From: HKST-UBA178 sp965223815
Lineage (GTDB): Bacteria > Pseudomonadota > Gammaproteobacteria > Chromatiales > Chromatiaceae
NCBI GenBank assembly: GCA_965223815.1
Contig: OZ245019.1
Location: 2,728,001 to 2,792,000 of the forward strand
Direction of reading: 5' to 3'
Length of the DNA stretch: 64,000 bases
Part shown: positions 8,454 through 18,484 of the stretch, piece by piece
How the letters are laid out: each line of letters begins with the position of its first letter
Numbering within the stretch: the stretch's first letter is position 1
Made by a program: the position numbers and the translations under genes
The notes under the pieces: model-generated
Database searches by the model: none
Told to the model about the DNA's origin: nothing
The model's input: the letters and a program-made list of their open reading frames with translations, nothing else

Positions 8454-10325
8454 ATGAGTACCACGCAAACCGGCAGAGCCAAAACCAATCACGCCAAACT
8501 TCTCGCATGGGTTGACGAGATGGCGGCACTCTGTAAGCCAGAGAAAATCTACTGGTGCGATGGTTCCCAGGAGGAGTACGACGAGCTCTGTCAGGAGCTT
8601 GTCGACGCGGGCACCTTCATCCGATTAAACCCAGAGTTGCGGCCTAACTCGTTTCTCGCCCGGTCCGACCCGAGTGATGTCGCCAGGGTAGAGGAACGCA
8701 CCTTCATCTGCAGCAAAAACGAGGAGGATGCTGGCCCCACCAATAACTGGCAAGAGCCTGAGTCCATGAAGGCGGAATTACGGGAGAAATTCGACGGTTG
8801 TATGCGTGGCCGCACAATGTATGTTATCCCCTTCAGCATGGGACCGTTGGGATCTCCCATAGCCCACCTGGGTGTGGAAATCACCGACTCCGCCTATGTC
8901 GTCGTAAACCAGCGCATCATGACCCGCATGGGCCAGGCCGCACTGGACGTCCTTGGAGACGACGGCGAATTCATCCCCTGCCTACACTCTGTTGGCGCTC
9001 CCCTGGAGCCCGGGCAGGCAGACGTCTCCTGGCCTTGCGAACCAGATATCGGCCAGAAGTATATCGTCCATTTTCCCGAGACCCGGGAGATCTGGTCCTA
9101 CGGCAGCGGATACGGGGGCAATGCCCTGCTCGGAAAAAAATGCCTTGCTCTACGCATCGCTTCGGTGATGGCAAAGGACGAAGGCTGGCTGGCCGAACAC
9201 ATGCTTATTCTCGGTGTAGAATCTCCCGACGGTCAGAAGACCTATGTCTCGGCTGCATTTCCCAGCGCCTGTGGAAAAACCAATTTCGCCATGCTGATTC
9301 CACCGGATCAAGGCTTCGATGGCTGGAAGATCACCACCATTGGTGACGACATTGCATGGATCAAGCCCGCGGAGGACGGCCACTTCTACGCCATCAACCC
9401 GGAATCCGGATACTTCGGGGTAGCGCCTGGAACCTCCATGAAGTCCAACCCCAATGCAATGCTCACCCTCAAGGAGAATTGCATCTATACCAACGTCGCT
9501 CTGACCGACGATGGGGATGTATGGTGGGAAGGCATGGACGGTGATCCCCCGGCCCATGCCATTGACTGGAAAGGCAATGACTGGACGCCTGCCAGTGATG
9601 TGGCGGCGGCCCACCCGAACTCCCGCTTCACCGCGCCCGCAGGTCAATGCCCCTCTATCGACCCCGCGTGGGAGGATCCTGCCGGCGTTCCGATCAGCGC
9701 CATGATCTTTGGCGGGCGTATCAGCCACAACTTCCCGCTGGTATTTCAATCCTTCAGTTGGGAGCACGGCGTTTACCTGGCAGCGACCATGGGTTCGGAA
9801 GCGACGGCCGCGGCAATCGGCCAAGCGGCAATGCGCCGGGATCCCATGGCGATGCTGCCGTTCTGCGGCTACAACATGGGCGATTACTGGAAGCATTGGC
9901 TACGCGTCGGTCGATCGAATGTGGCCACCCCGCCCCGTATTTTCAGGGTTAACTGGTTCCGCAAGGATGAGGATGGTAATTTCATCTGGCCGGGCTTTGG
10001 GGAAAACATGCGGGCTCTGAAGTGGATCGTCGAGCGTTGTCGTGGAAGTGGTGTGGGTATCGAGAGTCCTCTGGGCTGGGTACCCAGTCATGATGAGATC
10101 ACCTGGGAGGGTCTGGAAGATTTCACACCCGAGCAGTTCTTCGAAATCATGAATATCGACAAGGAACAGGCCCGTACCGAAGCTTCGGAACAGGAGGAGT
10201 TGTTCACCCGTTTCGGCGATCATCTTCCGAGAGAGATGGAGCTGCAGCGAGAGATGCTTCTCAATCGGTTATATCACTCGCCGGATGTGTGGCAACTCAA
10301 CCGGGTTATCAGGACCGAGGTATAG
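8454..10325 (+). CDS. pckG: Phosphoenolpyruvate carboxykinase (GTP)
   Basis: This 623-aa protein interconverts oxaloacetate plus GTP and PEP plus CO2 plus GDP. The GTP-type family is clear from length and motifs: the P-loop PSACGKTNFAML (about 270-281, with the reactive Cys), GDDIAWIKP, NPESGYFGVAPGTS and GRISHNFPLVFQSF. The ATG at 8454 is preferred to a GTG at 8448, because AAAGAGGGA lies about 10 nt upstream of the ATG. The gene stands alone and ends at a strong terminator shared with the convergent Nfn-like gene. Placed between two oxoacid:ferredoxin oxidoreductase loci, it plausibly links their pyruvate/acetyl-CoA pool to gluconeogenesis or anaplerosis. Confidence 0.96.
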   Translation: MSTTQTGRAKTNHAKLLAWVDEMAALCKPEKIYWCDGSQEEYDELCQELVDAGTFIRLNPELRPNSFLARSDPSDVARVEERTFICSKNEEDAGPTNNWQEPESMKAELREKFDGCMRGRTMYVIPFSMGPLGSPIAHLGVEITDSAYVVVNQRIMTRMGQAALDVLGDDGEFIPCLHSVGAPLEPGQADVSWPCEPDIGQKYIVHFPETREIWSYGSGYGGNALLGKKCLALRIASVMAKDEGWLAEHMLILGVESPDGQKTYVSAAFPSACGKTNFAMLIPPDQGFDGWKITTIGDDIAWIKPAEDGHFYAINPESGYFGVAPGTSMKSNPNAMLTLKENCIYTNVALTDDGDVWWEGMDGDPPAHAIDWKGNDWTPASDVAAAHPNSRFTAPAGQCPSIDPAWEDPAGVPISAMIFGGRISHNFPLVFQSFSWEHGVYLAATMGSEATAAAIGQAAMRRDPMAMLPFCGYNMGDYWKHWLRVGRSNVATPPRIFRVNWFRKDEDGNFIWPGFGENMRALKWIVERCRGSGVGIESPLGWVPSHDEITWEGLEDFTPEQFFEIMNIDKEQARTEASEQEELFTRFGDHLPREMELQREMLLNRLYHSPDVWQLNRVIRTEV

Positions 10326-10340
10326 AACCCTGCCGCAGTA

Positions 10341-10371
10341 AAAAAGCTGGCCCCTTACGGGCCAGCTTTTT
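10341..10371. terminator. Bidirectional intrinsic terminator between pckG and nfn-like gene
   Basis: The arms at 10341-10353 and 10359-10371 form a 13-bp perfect stem with a 5-nt loop. The stem begins with five A and ends with a run of T on the plus strand (and the same on the minus strand), so it can stop pckG and the convergent gene ending at 10422. Confidence 0.9.
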
Positions 10372-10421
10372 TTATTGCTGATAGAGATATCAGCTGCAGC
10401 GGCTTTTCTCTGGCTGCCTAT

Positions 10422-13340
10422 TCAACTCAATCCGTGGCGCTTCATGTTTCTCGCTTCCTGACTGCGGAACTGCTGGAAACGGGGCAGGAACTTGGGCCAA
10501 TCGATTACATGAGCATCAATTTCCGGACCATCAATACAGGCGTGCTTTCGTACCAACCTGCCGTTCTCCATAACCGGCACCATGCAGGCGCCACACATAC
10601 CGGTGGCATCGACCATGATGGAGTTGAGACTGGCCACAGTGCGCACTCCGTAGGGCTTGGTAAGATCGCTCACTGCCTGCATCATTACCGGTGGCCCGAT
10701 CGCCACCACTTCACCCAGCGCACGGCCCGTTCCCGATTGGGCCCGTTCAAGCATATCTCTCAGGGGGTCGGTAACCAGACCCTTTACGCCGACACTGCCG
10801 TCGTTAGTGGCATAGATCACATCCAATAGCTCCGGATATTGCGCCTCCAGTAGACCGATGCGTTGTTCCGGCTGCTCCCAGAACATCACTTCCCGATTGC
10901 GGAACCCCGCGATCAGGGTAACGTGATTACCCATCCTGAGGTGCTCGCGCATAATGGGAAATACCGGGGGCAATCCCACACCGCCGGCAGTGAAAACCAC
11001 CGTCTGATCTTTGTCATAGGTGTGCAGCTGACTCGGCAACCCCAGCGGCCCGGCGATGCCAGTAAAAGCTTCTCCCACCTGCATACGATTCATCATTCTG
11101 GAGCTGCTGCCCAGCCCCTGGATCACCATAACGATAGTGCCCTTTTCAGTGTCCCAATCCGCTAGCGTCATGGGAACTAGCTCACCTTTCTCCCAAGCCA
11201 GCACCCGGACAAACTGCCCCGCCTTTGCCGTCTTTGCAACCAGAGGTGAATGCACCACAAACTCCACAATATCCTCTGCCAGATCAATGCGCTCGAGAAT
11301 GACCGCAGCTGCCTGGCCTTGTTTGGTATAGCGCTCCGCACTGGCTACCAGGGACTTGATCTCAGCCTGGCTGAACGGAATTTGCCCGGCGATCTCACGA
11401 GCCGCGGCCTGGCCGTCGCCCGCCGCCTTGATAGCGGTCGAACCACCCCGATTGGCATCGCCGCCCGTATAGACATCATCTACCGATGTCTCCTGGCTTC
11501 CGGCGCGGATTTCAATGGTGCCCCACTTGCTGGTCTTGAGATCCGGTTCCGCATCCTTGACGATGGGGTTGGAAGCATTTCCCAGCGCCATGATCGCCAG
11601 GTCTACCGGCATCTCCTCCTTGTTACCTGTGGCTACCGGCCGTCTGCGGCCTGAGGCATCGGGTTCCCCCAGCTCCATGACGTCAAGCAGCGTGTGGGTG
11701 ATGAAATGGGTCTTGTCGTTACCTACGAATTCAGCGGGTGCCCGCAACACCTTGAGTTTGATCCCCTCTTCCAGAGCGTGGTGTAATTCCTCCACTCGGA
11801 CGGGCATTTCATCTTGTGTGCGCCGGTAAACAATGGTTACCTCTCCCCCGAGGCGCCGCGCGGTTCGCGCAGCATCCATCGCAGTATTACCACCACCGAT
11901 TACGATGACTTGTTTTCCACGGGTCTCCGGCACCGGTGTTTCGTATTCGTCCCTGTGGGCCTGCATCAGATTCACCCGGGTGAGAAACTCATTGGCTGAG
12001 AGGATGCCCAGCAGATGCTCGCCGGGAACGTTCATAAAGCGAGGAAGACCCGCACCGGTGCCGATAAACACCCGCCAGAATCCGGCGCGTTTCAGTGCTT
12101 CCAGAGTCGCTGTTTTACCGACCAGGAAATTGAGCACGAACTTACCGCCCAGTTGCTCGATCTTTCTGACCACATCGTCGATCAGATCATTGGGCAATCG
12201 AAACTCCGGTATCCCATAACGCAATACACCGCCCAGACGATGGAAGGCCTCGAACACGGTGACCGGATAGCCCTCCTTGGAGAGCAGGTAGGCATTGATC
12301 AAACCTGCGGGACCCGAGCCCACCACAGCAATAGGGGGTTTTTCAGCACGAGCCCAGGGATTGATCACGGTCCCGCTTTCCATGAGCGCGTCGGGATCAT
12401 GGATCTTTTCGCTCTGCGGCAGATACCATTCAAGCTGGCCGATTTCGATAGGACGCTGGTTGTGGGTACAGACACCCTGACACTGGATTTCCTGGGGGCA
12501 AACCCGCCCGGTCACATTGGGTAGCGGATTGGACTCCTTGATCAACTCGAAGGCCTCTCTGAATTTGCCCTCCCCCATGAGATGCAGCATCTCCGGAATA
12601 TGGATTTTCACGGGGCACCCACCCTGGTTTTCGCCCCCATCCATCACTGGCAATCCCAATTCACAAGGGCGGTCGTCACACTGTTTGTCGCGCAATACCT
12701 CAAGCCAGACCAGCAGCTCCACCTCCCTGTAGCTGTAGCCCAAGCCCATGTATCCCAAATATCCCTGATTGACCAGATCGAAATCTTTGGCACGCTCCGC
12801 CGGCGGACGAATGTAAGGCGGAATGCTGTTAGCGCCTGGCCAGTCCTCGGAAAGCCCCTTGAACATCGGATAACGATTCGAAAGATAGCGGTCGATTGCG
12901 CGAATAAACTTACGCTTGTACTTCAGCGGGATATTCCATACGAAGCGAAGCAACAGCTTGCTCATATCATCGCCTTGCAACAGCAGATCCCAGAAGGACT
13001 TGGTGAAGCGTTCTCCCAAATCCTCCTGCTGAAATTCCCAGGCGATGGACTGCATCCCCTCGTTGATGAAGATCTGATCGAACGACCTGGGCTCACTGAT
13101 AAGCCGCCGCTGCAGCAATTCCACTTGCTTCTGAAAAAGCTCGACCGCCTGGCTATGGGCCAGCTCCCGGATTTGACCTTTGGCATCATCGATACGATGC
13201 CTGTTCGACTCGATCTCTCGGTTGGCCTGATAGTACTTGTCAAGGTCCTCGCGATTATAAGTCTGAGCCATGGAGTTCGGGGGCATCTGTGATGCGCTGT
13301 CCCGGGGGGCGCCGGGCTGTTTTTCCGTATACTGTGACAT
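10422..13340 (-). CDS. NfnAB-like fused ferredoxin:NADP+ oxidoreductase (GltD-like flavoprotein fused to FNR-like domain)
   Basis: 972 aa from the ATG at 13340, chosen because GAGGAACAGGT precedes it and the upstream gene ends at 13382. After a unique ~150-aa helical N-terminus comes a glutamate-synthase-type Cys cluster region (GRVCPQEIQCQGVC). FAD and NAD(P) Rossmann motifs follow (IAVVGSGPAGL; VIVIGGGNTAMDAAR). The C-terminal ~280 aa are a ferredoxin-NADP-reductase fold ending in a short Cys motif, MCGACMVPV, typical of the DHODB/NfnA iron-sulfur segment. NfnB and NfnA are normally separate and bifurcate electrons among NADH, ferredoxin and NADPH. Here they look fused. It directly follows the giant oxidoreductase, its likely ferredoxin partner. 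Bifurcation itself is an inference. Confidence 0.82.
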   Translation of the reverse strand: MSQYTEKQPGAPRDSASQMPPNSMAQTYNREDLDKYYQANREIESNRHRIDDAKGQIRELAHSQAVELFQKQVELLQRRLISEPRSFDQIFINEGMQSIAWEFQQEDLGERFTKSFWDLLLQGDDMSKLLLRFVWNIPLKYKRKFIRAIDRYLSNRYPMFKGLSEDWPGANSIPPYIRPPAERAKDFDLVNQGYLGYMGLGYSYREVELLVWLEVLRDKQCDDRPCELGLPVMDGGENQGGCPVKIHIPEMLHLMGEGKFREAFELIKESNPLPNVTGRVCPQEIQCQGVCTHNQRPIEIGQLEWYLPQSEKIHDPDALMESGTVINPWARAEKPPIAVVGSGPAGLINAYLLSKEGYPVTVFEAFHRLGGVLRYGIPEFRLPNDLIDDVVRKIEQLGGKFVLNFLVGKTATLEALKRAGFWRVFIGTGAGLPRFMNVPGEHLLGILSANEFLTRVNLMQAHRDEYETPVPETRGKQVIVIGGGNTAMDAARTARRLGGEVTIVYRRTQDEMPVRVEELHHALEEGIKLKVLRAPAEFVGNDKTHFITHTLLDVMELGEPDASGRRRPVATGNKEEMPVDLAIMALGNASNPIVKDAEPDLKTSKWGTIEIRAGSQETSVDDVYTGGDANRGGSTAIKAAGDGQAAAREIAGQIPFSQAEIKSLVASAERYTKQGQAAAVILERIDLAEDIVEFVVHSPLVAKTAKAGQFVRVLAWEKGELVPMTLADWDTEKGTIVMVIQGLGSSSRMMNRMQVGEAFTGIAGPLGLPSQLHTYDKDQTVVFTAGGVGLPPVFPIMREHLRMGNHVTLIAGFRNREVMFWEQPEQRIGLLEAQYPELLDVIYATNDGSVGVKGLVTDPLRDMLERAQSGTGRALGEVVAIGPPVMMQAVSDLTKPYGVRTVASLNSIMVDATGMCGACMVPVMENGRLVRKHACIDGPEIDAHVIDWPKFLPRFQQFRSQEARNMKRHGLS

Positions 13341-13381
13341 ACCTGTTCCTCGTGAATTCGTTGGCTGACCGGAAAAGTCGA

Positions 13382-16300
13382 CTAGGGCGCGTGAAAACGT
13401 ATGATCTCGGCATCGCAATCATCCGCCACCCGCGAGGCGCGATGCACCAGCTCGGGTGTAATCTCGACTTTCTCCAAGGCGCCGGGGATGACTCGACTGA
13501 CCTCCTTCGATTGCCCGTCTTCCACGATCTTGGTCTTTTCGAATAGTTCGCTGAGATCTTGGTAGCAAGTCTTGCAGTTGGTGCACTTGGGCAGGTCGAT
13601 CTCCAGAATCTCTACCAGGGGCTGACTCCCTCCTTCGGAACTCGCTTCCGCCACGGTCGGAGCTGCTCGGGAAATCTCCGACACAGGCACCTTGAACTCA
13701 GTCGGCGCTGAAGGTGCCGAAGAGGCTGCCGCAAGCTCTGCCATACCGCGCACAATAGAGTCGATTGTAGACTCTCTCTCATCGCTGGACTGCCGATAAC
13801 GCTCTTCCCAAGCCGCCAAGTCTCGCCGGTGGTCCTCATGGAGTCGGTCGATGTGCAGACCGCTGAGATACTCCAGCATGCGCCAGTTTCGGCGGCGCTC
13901 TTCCGTAAGCTCGATAATGGCAGGTGAAACTGCCAATTTGATCAGATGTTGCTGCGCATCCGTGGACCAGACAAAAGGCGTCTTGTCGTGGCGTTTCTCC
14001 CTCTCCAACTCGATGAACTCATGCACAGGCACCAACTGCTCGGATTCTTCTACCCGCCGGAAGTGCTTTTTGAAGCGCCCTTCGTGGAGCGCGAAATCGG
14101 CGGCGGTATAGGGAATTTCCAGGAGTTGCGCGTTGCCTTGCTCATCGATGTAGTCAATGCTGGTCTGCACCCAGTCTTTGCCGATTTCCGGATTTCCATC
14201 CAACGAAAACCGCTCGGCCAGGGTATCGCCGCGTCTGGGGTCATGTACGAAGACCGGGCTCATGCGACTCTCGACGGCCAGCATCGCCTGCCTACTGCCG
14301 GCATCGTCGGCAATGCCATGTTCAGACATGCAGGTGGTATAGACATCCAGCAATGCCGGCGAGGCATTGTAGTTGAGGAAGTCCATGACGTTCTTCATGA
14401 AATGGGCCTGCAGCGCGGCATTAGTTTGCACTACCAGTACCTTGGGATGGAAGGCGGCGATCAATCCCAATTCTTTCCTGTCCTCCTGCTTGCCGATGTG
14501 GGCCATGCCGAATCGGCTCAGATCGGAATCCTGGGCGGTAAAACTGGCAGTAGAGGACTGCCCCCCCGTATTGGAGTAGGCACCGGTATTGAGGACCACC
14601 ACCTTGAGGGGTGTATCTGTCACCAGCAACCGGGAAAGCGCGCCAAAACCGATGTCATAGGTGGCACCATCGCCGCCCATGCTAATCACCGCGGGCAGTA
14701 ATCCGTGCTCCTCCTCGGAGAACTGGCTCCAGTGAAAATACTGGAAGAAGCGGTCGTGAGTGTCGGGGTCGTAGTGATCTTCAAGATCCAGCCTGGCGAT
14801 CCGCATGGCGCTGAAATCTTCCACCGCACTGGCGCTCAAACCCTCGAAGATACCTTTGGCTACCGGAACCGCATCTTGGAACAGGCTGTTCACCCATGGG
14901 TCTGTGTAAGGGTTGTAGGGAAAGGTAGATGCGTAGACGCTGCTGCAACCGGTAGCGTTTGCGATTGCCGCACCGGCAGGACCATTGCCGGTTGGGCCAC
15001 TTTCAAAGCGATAGAGTCGTGACTCCAGGGTGTTTATGGTCCTTCTCATGCGCTCCGAGCGCCCGGGATCCTGTTCGTCGTGGACCACCTTATCCAGCTT
15101 CTCATTCAAGCGCCGGATAAGATCCTCGAGCTCGTGTATATGGTCTCGCCGCCGGCGCTCGTGTATCGCATGATTGGTGGCGGTCAGCATGCGAATCGCG
15201 GTCACCTCCCCACAACCCCTGCAGGCACCGTGACCACCGGTCATGGCGTAATAGTTGTCATGGTCCAACAACAGCCGCTTGGCATCCCCTCCGGGCTGGG
15301 TGGCATTCTCGGTGAAACGCGAAGGCGTGTTGGGCAGGCGGCTGAGGAACTGAAAACTGCTTTGCAGCGCATTCAACATGGCAGTGTCCTGCTTTACGGC
15401 GGAGAGCGCACCGGGTCCACAGACATCGACACACTCCAGGCAACCACTGCATTTCCACGGGTCCACCCTGACCGAATAAAGACCGCCGCTACCAGGTACC
15501 GACTTTTCCATGACGTCGAAGAAGGGGCGTGTGCGCACAACGGGAAAACCCTCCAGCGCCTCCACCATTTGTTGGAAAGCCCGCTTCAGGGAAAGATTTT
15601 CCGTTTCTATCAGGGCAACCGCATCGGCAACGATTTCGTGGAACGGCTTAGGGTCTTTGCTCGGTAATTTTCTATAAGCATCCCGCACCGACTTGGTGAG
15701 TGGAAAAACCTGTCCGGACAGCAGCTCCCGCTGCTGCTCGGTTACCGGCAGTGATGCAATAGCGGTCAGCAACAGATCGTGGATCTCGTGCACCGTATTG
15801 GGAATCGCAGCATCCGGGCACACCACTGCACACTCCATGCAGCCAGTGCAGAGATGCGCGGTATACTTGGGAACCTGTAACCGAAACAGCCCCTTGTCCC
15901 GCCACGCGGCACTAGCGATGGGCATGAACATACCCACTCCCGGTACCACCGGCGCGGTACCGATACTACCGTCCTTGAAGGGGTCGTTAATCGTTTGTTG
16001 ATAATAGTCCTGATCGAAAAAACGGGAGGTAGCGGTCAGGCTGGAAGCCCTCGACATCGAAGCCGACACCTCCACACCGGGGCCAGTCTGCACCGAGACC
16101 AGTTTCTCTGCTTCCAAGTACTCTGGCTTTTGATAATCCACCTTGAGGGTCGCCTCCAACCCCTCACGGATTACACTCATATTACTCTCGATAACGGTTT
16201 CACCCTTGGCACCGAACTTCTTAACCACTTGGTGCCGAATTTTCTCGAGGATTTTCTCTTCCGATGCATCGGAGACAATACGGTCCACATGCCCGCAGAC

Positions 16301-18484
16301 TGCGCCTATAAAAGCGATGCCCATCATGCGGATTTCCAGATCAGGGGCTGGCGCATGGCGTTTCGCCACACTAAAAGCATCGACAACATAGAGGTGGATA
16401 TCGCGTTCCCTGATGATTTTCCGGGCATGGGCTGGCAGCTCCCGCCATACCTCTGTGGGGGTATGGTGCGACTGCAGTATAAAGGTCCCCCCGGATGCCA
16501 GTCCCTTCAGCGGATTGGCATGGCTGAATACCTTATGATCTGGGGAGACTACGATTTCGACATCTTCGAGTTCCGCGTTGGTAATCTTGATCGGTTCGGG
16601 GCTGAAGGAGATATAGAAATTGGTGGGTGCCCCGCTTTTTTCAGACCCGTACTTGGGTGATGATTTAGAATGCATACCCAGTAAGCCAGCGAGTATATCC
16701 GTCAGCAACTTGCCCGTGGCGATGGTTCCATACCCGCCAATAGAGTGAAACCGGACCCTAAAGGCATCTTCAGGCAACAGCCTGGGATTTTGCTTGGTCT
16801 TGAAGGTCATGAACTCGGTTTCCGGGTAGGCATCCCGTAACTTCGTCTGCAGCTCGGCCATACCCGCTGGTGGATTGTCGGAAAAAAACTGAGACCCCAG
16901 GTAGAAAAAGGGGACGTTAATTGAGCTCTCCATGTTGTGGAAGGCGGCGATGAGGTCTCTGGGCTGCAAATCGTGGGCACCGAGCCCGAAAATACCGGTA
17001 CTCAATTTGGGCAGGTTGTCTATGGGCGGTATGCCGGGATGGCGCACAAAAGCGCCGTTTTCCCGACCTTTGAAGAGCGCCTGGGTTACCAAGCTGGTTA
17101 AAGAGGTCACTTCAGAGCGTTCCAGCACGGTTACCGCTTCGCACCCATTGAGCACCTCCACCAGTTCGGCTTCCGGGAAAGGATGCAGCAGTTTGATGGA
17201 TGCCACACCCACTTTCTTACCCTGGCGGCGCAAGTACGAGGCCACGGCCTCAGCATCGTCGGTGACTGAACCAAGGCCCAGGATGATGTGCTCCGCATCC
17301 TCCGTCATGAAGGATTGAACCGGACGGTATACCCGCCCCGTCAGCTTTCCGTACTCTGCCATAGCCTGATCAACGAAAGCCGGCACTTCATTGGCGAAGT
17401 GGGTGCGATGATCAATAGTGCCGGCCTGGAAATCGGGCTGGTTCTGTACGCCCCCTGTCAAGCCCGGGTTGTCAACATCCACCAGCGCCGGCACCCTCTG
17501 GCGGGTACCCCGCTGTCTGGCATTAAGCCATTGCCGCCGCCATTGGGGCTGCAGCTCTTCGGGAACCCACGGCAGGGTCTCTCCAATCATATCGCCGCTA
17601 TTGTCCCGCTCTACCTCACTCTCCCGGGATGCCAGGAAGGATTGCAGTGCAGCGATATCCTGCTCGGGGATATCCGCCTGATGCCGTTTCAAGTACTGAG
17701 CGAGTTGAAAAACCCTGCCCTTAGCGCCGAAGAGAATCTCTTGCGCCACGGTTGGAGCCTCTATCCACTCTTCGGGATCACCGAGAAACTGCTCCAGCAG
17801 TTCCGGCTCCGGCAATCTGACCTCACTCTGCATGTGACTGGTAGCGAAGCCATCCATGGCATTGGCCACTGGGATCAGCGACAGTGAACTCACCCGATAG
17901 GCGATGGCAGCTAGATCCGCTGCCTCTTGGGGATTGCTGCCAAACAGGATCGTGTATCCCGAAGGCAGCAACGCATAAACGTCGTCATGTCCCGCCATTA
18001 CATTGAGGGAGTGCCTCGAGACCACTCTTGCGGCGACCTGCAGCACAAATCCACCGATTTTCTTGCCTACGGTGACATAGTGTGATTCCAGTCCGTAAAG
18101 TATTCCCTGGCTGGAGGAGGCATTGGAGATATAACGCCCCCCTGTAAGGGCAGCGCCCATGGCTCCACTCTGTGCCGAGTGCTCACCTTCGGGTTCGAAG
18201 AAGAAGGGGTGTTTTCCCCAGACATTACACCCCCCGGCCGCGCGAAATGCCTCGAAGAGTTCCGAGATCTCTGTAGAAGGGGTGATCGGATAGCCGATAA
18301 CGCCGCCGCAAACCTGGCCCATGACATGAGCTACGGCACCGTTACCGTGGATTACAGACTCTATCCCGGGATACTGGTATTGATCACCAGTCTTAGGCTG
18401 CTGTACGCGCTCTCTCCCTGCATTACCGCCGTCATCGTTCCCCGTTCGATCCTTCAGCAGTTTCTTAACCTGTGATTGATGCAT
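13382..18484 (-). CDS. Giant single-chain 2-oxoacid:ferredoxin oxidoreductase (NifJ-like, extended)
   Basis: About 1700 aa. I prefer the ATG at 18484 because GGGAG sits 7 nt before it; an ATG at 18490 is too close. Domains in order: alpha pyrimidine domain (GYPITPSTEISE, ~65-76); domain II; gamma domain (RFHSIGGYGTIATGKLL, ~570); two ferredoxin motifs (CTGCMECAVVCP at ~879, CSGCLECVDVCG at ~1011); a beta/TPP domain (ACRGCGE at ~1086, GDGATYDIGFG at ~1268); and a C-terminal mono-cluster ferredoxin-like domain (CTNCKTC at ~1632, with a distant Cys in ADDCDAEII). Usual NifJ enzymes are near 1200 aa. The excess lies between the two clusters, in a charged coiled-coil insert inside the beta domain, and at the C-terminus. 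The substrate may be pyruvate or 2-oxoglutarate. Confidence 0.85.
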   Translation of the reverse strand: MHQSQVKKLLKDRTGNDDGGNAGRERVQQPKTGDQYQYPGIESVIHGNGAVAHVMGQVCGGVIGYPITPSTEISELFEAFRAAGGCNVWGKHPFFFEPEGEHSAQSGAMGAALTGGRYISNASSSQGILYGLESHYVTVGKKIGGFVLQVAARVVSRHSLNVMAGHDDVYALLPSGYTILFGSNPQEAADLAAIAYRVSSLSLIPVANAMDGFATSHMQSEVRLPEPELLEQFLGDPEEWIEAPTVAQEILFGAKGRVFQLAQYLKRHQADIPEQDIAALQSFLASRESEVERDNSGDMIGETLPWVPEELQPQWRRQWLNARQRGTRQRVPALVDVDNPGLTGGVQNQPDFQAGTIDHRTHFANEVPAFVDQAMAEYGKLTGRVYRPVQSFMTEDAEHIILGLGSVTDDAEAVASYLRRQGKKVGVASIKLLHPFPEAELVEVLNGCEAVTVLERSEVTSLTSLVTQALFKGRENGAFVRHPGIPPIDNLPKLSTGIFGLGAHDLQPRDLIAAFHNMESSINVPFFYLGSQFFSDNPPAGMAELQTKLRDAYPETEFMTFKTKQNPRLLPEDAFRVRFHSIGGYGTIATGKLLTDILAGLLGMHSKSSPKYGSEKSGAPTNFYISFSPEPIKITNAELEDVEIVVSPDHKVFSHANPLKGLASGGTFILQSHHTPTEVWRELPAHARKIIRERDIHLYVVDAFSVAKRHAPAPDLEIRMMGIAFIGAVCGHVDRIVSDASEEKILEKIRHQVVKKFGAKGETVIESNMSVIREGLEATLKVDYQKPEYLEAEKLVSVQTGPGVEVSASMSRASSLTATSRFFDQDYYQQTINDPFKDGSIGTAPVVPGVGMFMPIASAAWRDKGLFRLQVPKYTAHLCTGCMECAVVCPDAAIPNTVHEIHDLLLTAIASLPVTEQQRELLSGQVFPLTKSVRDAYRKLPSKDPKPFHEIVADAVALIETENLSLKRAFQQMVEALEGFPVVRTRPFFDVMEKSVPGSGGLYSVRVDPWKCSGCLECVDVCGPGALSAVKQDTAMLNALQSSFQFLSRLPNTPSRFTENATQPGGDAKRLLLDHDNYYAMTGGHGACRGCGEVTAIRMLTATNHAIHERRRRDHIHELEDLIRRLNEKLDKVVHDEQDPGRSERMRRTINTLESRLYRFESGPTGNGPAGAAIANATGCSSVYASTFPYNPYTDPWVNSLFQDAVPVAKGIFEGLSASAVEDFSAMRIARLDLEDHYDPDTHDRFFQYFHWSQFSEEEHGLLPAVISMGGDGATYDIGFGALSRLLVTDTPLKVVVLNTGAYSNTGGQSSTASFTAQDSDLSRFGMAHIGKQEDRKELGLIAAFHPKVLVVQTNAALQAHFMKNVMDFLNYNASPALLDVYTTCMSEHGIADDAGSRQAMLAVESRMSPVFVHDPRRGDTLAERFSLDGNPEIGKDWVQTSIDYIDEQGNAQLLEIPYTAADFALHEGRFKKHFRRVEESEQLVPVHEFIELEREKRHDKTPFVWSTDAQQHLIKLAVSPAIIELTEERRRNWRMLEYLSGLHIDRLHEDHRRDLAAWEERYRQSSDERESTIDSIVRGMAELAAASSAPSAPTEFKVPVSEISRAAPTVAEASSEGGSQPLVEILEIDLPKCTNCKTCYQDLSELFEKTKIVEDGQSKEVSRVIPGALEKVEITPELVHRASRVADDCDAEIIRFHAP

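Noticed and set aside
10341..10371. Possible small RNA or riboswitch
   Set aside because: A perfect stem with symmetric A/T tracts between two convergent genes is better explained as a shared terminator.
12582..13292. 236-codon plus-strand frame over the Nfn-like gene (and similar frames over por and oxidoreductase genes)
   Set aside because: GC-rich shadow frames of conserved genes; no independent support.
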